Made by a program: the position numbers and the translations under genes
Shown: one piece after another, positions 58,115 through 64,000 of the stretch
Position numbering within the stretch: position 1 is the first letter of the stretch
How the letters are laid out: the number at the start of each line of letters is the position of its first letter
Assembly (NCBI RefSeq): GCF_031755915.1
Contig: NC_083388.1
Coordinates: 21,726,001-21,790,000, forward strand
Direction of reading: 5' to 3'
Length of the DNA stretch: 64,000 bases
DNA from: Ziziphus jujuba
Lineage: Eukaryota; Streptophyta; Magnoliopsida; Rosales; Rhamnaceae
Notes under the pieces: generated by a model
Told to the model about the DNA's origin: nothing
Database searches by the model: none
Seen by the model: only the letters and a program-made list of their open reading frames with translations

Positions 58115-60798
58115 TAGCCAAGAGGACTAATTCTTAGTAGAGCGGCCTGCCATATTGAGCTGAGCTGGTATTTTTTTATTTTTATTTTTTTGATTATAAC
58201 TGAGCTGCCACTTAATATTATGACTAATCCTCATACGCCAATATTAAAAAAATAAAAAAATAAGCAATCGTTCATCTTTTGAGTGTAAGTTAACGTGATT
58301 AATGACATATAAAATAAATTATGAGACATAAGATTTAGTAATATATAAGATTAACTATTTTAATGTTCTTCTTAGTTGCTTGAATTGAATGATTCTCCTC
58401 ATTGTCACTTTCTCAATATTTTCTAGGAATTTTCTGATGACTTTTAAAATTATTCTTTCAAAATTATGATCAGAAGCCGTGCAATTTATGATAAATAAAT
58501 TAACTAATTCTAATAAAATTAATTACTTAGATTAAACAATCACGATTCATAAACATGGGCAGGTATGTAATCTTCCTAACTGTGAAAAATAAGCATATTC
58601 TATATAAAGAGAAAAAAGTTATTTGCTGTTTGTACTTAACCATGTGAAAGATTTAACTTTAAGTTATGCTCTGTGGTCTTCGGCTATTTCTCCAGCATGA
58701 CCCTTTTAAAATTTGTTGTCTACTGTAGGGAACTCTTGAAGTTACTTAGAAATATATTTTGGAGGATGATGAACCAGAATCCTAAATTATAGTACCGTGA
58801 AATAAAAAGAATACTTGACATTCCAATGTTCTTAATGTGTGGTGTCATTTGAAAAATAATCAAAGAAAAATATTGCAATAAATTTAATATTACCTAAAGA
58901 TGCAAAAAAAATGGCAGGGTAGGTTACTGCTATCCTCTCTGCTACAAGTAAAACAACAAAATCAACTATAAACTATAAACTAGCCAAGAAGACTAATTCT
59001 TAGTATTTATGCAAAACAAGATCTCTAACAAATACGATTGAAAGCTCAAACTAGCTGTTTGTTAAACAACAGAATAATTGAGTCTAGGAGTGGGTATGGA
59101 TTGGGTTGGTTTGATTTTGGATCAAAATATAACCCAATTCATACTTTTTGATTTATTTAATATAGAATCTACTCCAAACCATTGAAGCGTTAAATCCAAA
59201 TCAAACCACTTATGATCGATTTGGTTTAGATTAGTTAATCGGTTTGAAACTTATTAGTCTACAAATACATAATACAAACTAAAAGTTTTTCAAACATAAA
59301 ATACAAATAACAAATTATAGCTATCCAAACATAAAATACAATTAGAGTAATCCAATATAGAATAAAATATAAGATTGCAATCTATAAGTATGCAATCTAT
59401 AATATCTAGTAACATTCATCAATGTTAAAATAAAAAAATAAAAAAATACTCTTCAATGGAAAATAAAGAAGAAAATGAAGCAATTGATACACATCATACA
59501 TTTCATTAGGTAGCATGCATTAATAGTCATCATCTCACCCCTAGCTAGTGGTGCCGTGAGTTTTGAAATTGATGGCTGTCTGTGTGATGGTCGAATCGAA
59601 GCTTGGTTAATGGTTATGGTGGTGCTGTGACGGCAAGACATGTAAATGTTTAGGATTTCAATTTCATTTGGGAATTTGGGATAGGTTAAAAAAAGATATA
59701 TATTAAAAATTAATATATAAAAATGAAAAAATATTATAGAAAATATATAATATTTAATTATATAATATATAATTTGGATGGATTGGATTTATATTTTCAA
59801 CTCAATAACCAATCCAATCTAAACAATTTATGATATTTTAAACCTAATCCAATCCAATTGATATAAAAATCCAATCTAAATAGCTAAAAATAGATTGGAT
59901 TGATCGGTTTAAATGGATTGGATTAGATTTTGTTTACCCCTAATTGAGTCTCAAGAGCAACCAGCCATATTGAGCTGAGCTGGTATTTACTTTTTTGGTT
60001 ATAACTGAGCTGCCACTTAATATTATGACTAATCCTCATACGCCAATATTAAAAAAATAAAAAAAATAAGAAATCATTCATCTGTTGAGTGTAAGTTAAC
60101 GTGATTAATGACATATAACATTAAATTATGATACATAAGATTTGATAATTATAAGATCAAGTCTTTTAATGTTCTTCTTAGTTGATTGCACTGAATGATT
60201 CTCCTCATTGTCACTTTCTCAATATTTTCCGGGAATTTTCGGATGATTTTTAAAAATTATTCTTTCAAACTTATGACCAGAAGCCGTGCAATTTACGATA
60301 AATAAATTAATTAATTCTAATAAAATTAATTACTTAGATTAAACAATCATGATTCATAAACATGGGCAGGTATGTAATCTTCCTAAATGTGAAAAACAAG
60401 TATATTCTAAATAAAGAGAAAAAAGTTATTTGCTGTTTGTACTTAACCATGTGGAAGATTTAACTTTAAGTTATGCACTAAGGTCTTCGGCTATTTCTCC
60501 GGTATGACCCTTGTAAAATTTGTTGTCTAGCTTGCTTGCTGTAGGGAACTCCTGAAGTTACTTAAAAATATATTTTGAATGATGATGAACCAGAATCCTA
60601 AATTCTAGTACCGTGAAATAAAAAGAGTACTTGACATTCCAATTTTCTTTATGTTTGGTGTCATTTGAAAAATAATCAAAGAAAGATATTGGCATAAATT
60701 TTATATTACCTAAAGATGCAAACAAAGGCAGAGTAGGTTACTGCCATCTTCTCTGCTACAAGTAAAACAACAAAATCAACTATAAACTATAAATAGTA
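58115..60798. repeat. Tandem duplication, 864-bp unit; second copy enlarged by a hAT MITE
   Basis: Unit 1 (58115-58978) and unit 2 (58979-60798) both begin CTAGCCAAGA(G/A)GACTAATTC. They share long stretches such as GAGCTGAGCTGGTATTT, CCTCATACGCCAATATT and AACATGGGCAGGTATGTAAT. Unit 2 is longer mainly because of the MITE at 59085-59942 and its 8-bp target duplication. The similarity is high but with many scattered differences. No gene is visible in either unit. Confidence 0.85.
59085..59942. mobile_element. Non-autonomous hAT-type MITE, 858 bp
   Basis: It is bounded by an 8-bp target duplication, ATTGAGTC, at 59077-59084 and 59943-59950. Its ends are TAGGAGTGGGTA at left and TGTTTACCCCTA at right, an imperfect inverted pair typical of hAT elements. 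Subterminal regions are rich in GGATTGGATT-like repeats in both orientations. There is no transposase. It is a different family from the 12.2-kb MITE. Confidence 0.85.
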
Positions 60799-60839
60799 TG
60801 TGAAGGGAAATAAATTGCAGCATATTAATGATGAAATAG

Positions 60840-62044
60840 AATATAATGCCGGAAACTTAGTTTTCAATCAGGTCAGAAACACTGTCATCAACAGTAACAA
60901 CTAAGTGGCTGCCTTGCATACTCTTACCATTTTATACCTTTTTGCAGCATTGAGAATAGACGGAATTGTTCACCATCAGTTATGAAGATTTCCTTGAGCA
61001 AATCTACGAAGATGTTCTCCCAAATAGTTACAAGTAAACTCAAGGTTTACTCAGTTTCTCCTCCACTGAGCTTAAATACCTTTTGGTTGCTATCAAACTA
61101 GTTTGGGGTTTTATGAAATAGAGCTTGAAGCTCAAGTTTAAGAAATTGGCCTATTGATTTCAGAGTATTTGCAAGGAAGTCTAACTAATTCACTGTTCCC
61201 TGATCATATAAAAATTTATCTGATCGAATTCCTAATCACAGAACTAATACAAAAAATTGTTGGGTTATATTAAAACTAATTAAATCAAGAGTGGGTTGGT
61301 TGTCTTTTATGACTTAGAAGCAATCAGTTAAAAAGCAGGGGAATAAGGGAGTAGTGGAGAGAATTAATTGCCACTGTTTAAAAGCTTTTGATTCTATAGA
61401 GAAGTGAGGAAGACATGGAGGCAAGGATTTCTATTGCAATTCGTTGGTCCATTACAATCAGGTACGTGCTCTAATTACAGCAAATGAATGGAGATAAAAT
61501 TAGGACTATGGCAGTCTATGCATGCACTTTTCAGCGCTTATCCTTGTCCCATATTATGTAAACTTGACATCTCATGCTTAAACTAACTTATTGAAAAGAC
61601 ACCTTCATGCTTAAGTAACGGCCTAATACAAGAACAAAACATCCTTCTTTATGAAGTTGCGGCCATGCCATTTTCTTCTCGATGAAGTTGCCGTCATGCC
61701 ACTTCACAAAATTACAAATTATGTTTTTAGCAAAATAACCATATAAGAAACATAAAATGAAGATATCATACAGAAAACAGAAATGATAAAATAATTAAGC
61801 CATGCACTAATATATGCATCCTTGTTCTGTGCCACAAACATAACAAAAGACGAAAAAGGAATTTCAAAATAAAGAACACGCAACACACACACACACAAAC
61901 ACATATATATTCCGCAACACTTGACAAAGTGTATTTTATCATGGCCAGTAGTCAATAACTACTTTGAAGATTCAATAACTACTTTGAAGATTCTGTTTTC
62001 CTCTGCCTTCTGCTGATGTGGTGATTCCTTGCTTTAGACCTGAG
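60840..62044. repeat. RLP 3'-flank relic, including a type II exon copy
   Basis: Parts match the RLP-C downstream region: TTCCCTGATCATATAAAA (61197) like 38401, AACATAAAATGAAGATA and GCATCCTTGTTCT(G/C)T (61750-61830) like 38475-38530. 61945-62039 matches the type II exon at 38640-38726, including an acceptor-like CTCAG. A 24-bp unit (TCAATAACTACTTTGAAGAT) is duplicated within it. No RLP body follows; retroelement-like DNA starts right at the exon boundary. Confidence 0.6.
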
Positions 62045-63120
62045 TGTTGCTCAAAATGGCAAGTGTATGAATCGGAAATAAATAAATAGTGATGTATAGG
62101 ATATCGTTCCCTCGAAGACTGTGATTATTAACTACCAAAAATATTCTAACTCCAATTTCATTTGAACAATCTCAATTTAAGAGTTGTTTAAACTAAAACA
62201 AACTAAACATTAAACTATGAAATTAAAGTAATTGATAATCCAATGATTAAAAGCTCTGGGGCTTTCGGTTCACCAAAATTAATCCTACTTGAATATAAAT
62301 TAATGAATTAATGTTTATTCTCTATGTTGACAACGAATTTCACTAAGTTGGTTATTAATCTCTCTCGAATATTAACAACATAAATAAACAAACAATTATA
62401 TATATCCTATGTTATTTAGAATTTACTAGAACTCCTTCAATACAAGAAGTTAATATAATTGCATAAGATCTCATAGATATTTCTATTTTATGACAATTTT
62501 TGTAGTATTTTATTAGGACCTAATTCAATTTTCACCTCTTAGTCTCAAATCAAATAATAAATCACACAAGTGATGGTCAAACAATTACAAGCATTAAAAA
62601 CATAATAAAATACTCAACATAGATATGGAATGAACGCCAATTTCATTAAAACTAGAAATGAATTTAAGTATTCATAATCTGGTTACATTGTTGACTTAAA
62701 AAAGAAATTTAGAACATCAAAAACCCTAAATATATTGTTAAACATAGAGAAAGAAGAAGAAGAAGAAGAAACTAGAAAATTAGGAAAAATGATGATCGAA
62801 TTTGTCTTTGAACTTCGTCTCCTCTTTGTTCCTTGCTTCCTTGCATGCTCTCCTTTGGTTTCCAGCTGTCCAAAAATCCTCTCTAATGGTCTTTTAATCT
62901 CTATTTATAATACACTTACGTTAGGCCTTTGTTTCCTAATTAGATTAAGATTCATTCCAAAAAATCTCCATTATAGTGCTGTTGCCCTAATATTGTAGAG
63001 CTGCAGCTTTGTCTCTCGGGAAAAAATATTGAAGTTGCTCTGTGCAAAGCCATGACCCTAGTATTATAGAGCCGCGGGCTGTAGCCCTAATGCCTGGAAC
63101 TTAAATCATGATGCTTTTCA
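62045..63120. mobile_element. LTR-retrotransposon-like fragment
   Basis: Sequence such as GCAAGTGTATGAATCGGAAA, then GGATATCGTTCCCTCGAAGA and a GGGCTTTCGGTTCACC stretch resembles wording common in LTRs of plant gypsy elements. It has no coding domain, and I could not find both ends or a target duplication. The 87-codon frame at 62735-62998 has no recognisable domain. The assignment is from memory of similar repeats and remains tentative. Confidence 0.35.
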
Positions 63121-63124
63121 TGAT

Positions 63125-63470
63125 TTAAGTTAGCGCTTTTTCCAACTAAGTACTTCAAGATAAAAAAAAAAAATATTAAATGCATTAATTAAAATATAAA
63201 AATGTCAAAAATAAATTTAAAAGTACTTTTTATTATGTATAGTTAAATATTCTACCGCTTATTTTATGAACTATTTATTCACAAAAGTGCTATGAAGAAT
63301 AAGTACTTATAAAAAAGTATCTCCAAATACTCTTTGATATGGATAAGAGTTAATATCATTTAGAATTCCTATATTTCCTATATTTTACCCCTATTTCAAA
63401 AAGTACCATTTGGTTTGAAACAATTCAAAAACTAATTTTAAATTGCCTTACATTAATTTTTTAGGCTTAA
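63125..63470. repeat. Dispersed repeat, copy 2
   Basis: About 340 bp are similar to 45925-46275. It ends just before the TRIM-like array. Confidence 0.7.
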
Positions 63471-63472
63471 TA

Positions 63473-64000
63473 TGTGACAGCCCAGACCACCCGCGTCTGA
63501 TATTGTCCTTTTTGGATCTGGGGAATCCTCTTACAACCCAGCTCTCAAGGTTTTGTCAAAAAATGTTGTACGGGAAAGGTATCCACACCACCTTATAAAG
63601 CGTGCTTCGTTTCCCTTTCCAACTGATGTGGGACTTCACAATCCTCCCTCCTTTGGGGCCCAGCGTCCTAGCTGGCACATCGATTCGGGTCCTGCTCTGA
63701 TACCATCTGTGACAGCCCAGACCACCCGCATGTGGATATTGTCCGTTTTGGGCTCAGTCCGCACTGTTTTGCGTTCCCTCATTGGAACGCGTCCTAATAG
63801 TTCCCTCCTTTGGGGCCCAGCGTCCTAGCTGGCACATCGATTCGGGTCCTGCTCTGATACCATCTGTGACAGCCCAGACCACCCGCATGTGGATATTGTC
63901 CGTTTTGGGCTCAGTCCGCACTGTTTTGCGTTCCCTCATTGGAACGCGTCCTAATAGTTAGGGGTCCCACCCCTCACTTGCCAGTCCTACTGGTCCGAGC
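63473..64000 (-). mobile_element. TRIM-like LTR array, truncated by the window end
   Basis: TGTGACAGCCCAGACCACCC starts three times, at 63473, 63708 and 63865. The last two starts lie 157 bp apart within near-identical units. Just before the second and third starts is GCTCTGATACCA. Read on the minus strand this gives an LTR-like end CTGTCACA, two bases, then TGGTATCAGAGC, a perfect initiator-methionine primer-binding site. Short LTR and internal units in tandem without coding capacity suit a TRIM (terminal-repeat retrotransposon in miniature) that recombined into an array. It continues past the window. Confidence 0.55.

Overview
The window is nuclear DNA of a flowering plant, most likely a eudicot. 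It is AT-rich and gene-poor, with TATA-box promoters, short AT-rich introns, plant LTR retrotransposons, hAT-type MITEs and tRNA-derived SINE-like repeats. I cannot name the species from sequence alone. All cellular genes I recognise belong to one family, the leucine-rich-repeat receptor-like proteins (RLPs, Cf-9/RLP12 type). These are cell-surface immune or developmental receptors with an LRR ectodomain, one membrane segment and no kinase. All lie on the minus strand, as a tandem cluster that has duplicated and decayed.

Layout. 1-7.6 kb: AT-rich intergenic DNA with a 31-base G tract and a broken TTF-zinc-finger/DUF4371 (hAT-derived) transposase gene. 7.7-10.2 kb: an RLP pseudogene (RLP-A) with a SINE downstream. 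11.6-33.7 kb: RLP-B, one RLP gene spread over about 22 kb because a Ty1/copia element (13663-32021) sits inside it. That copia element was itself entered by a nearly pristine Ty3/gypsy chromovirus (17755-28582, 3.03-kb LTRs, one 1524-codon gag-pol frame), and a separate solo LTR (33205-33662) interrupts the signal-peptide region. RLP-B also has a nonsense codon and a large internal deletion. 35-38.5 kb: decayed RLP fragments and duplicated flanks. 38.6-42.0 kb: RLP-C, full length except for one frameshift between signal peptide and ectodomain. 42-54 kb: intergenic DNA with small tandem duplications, RLP relics and three copies of an RLP downstream flank. 54.0-57.2 kb: RLP-2, the only intact cellular gene (1047 residues). 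57.2-64 kb: an 864-bp tandem duplication carrying a hAT MITE in one copy, another RLP 3' flank, retroelement debris and a TRIM-like array running off the end.

The genes do not form a pathway. The region is a receptor cluster evolving by duplication, gene death and transposon insertion. The less ordinary structures are the three retroelements in one receptor gene with exact target duplications, a downstream exon with a conserved short reading frame that recurs after several RLP copies, and paralogous empty/filled sites that order several insertions in time.
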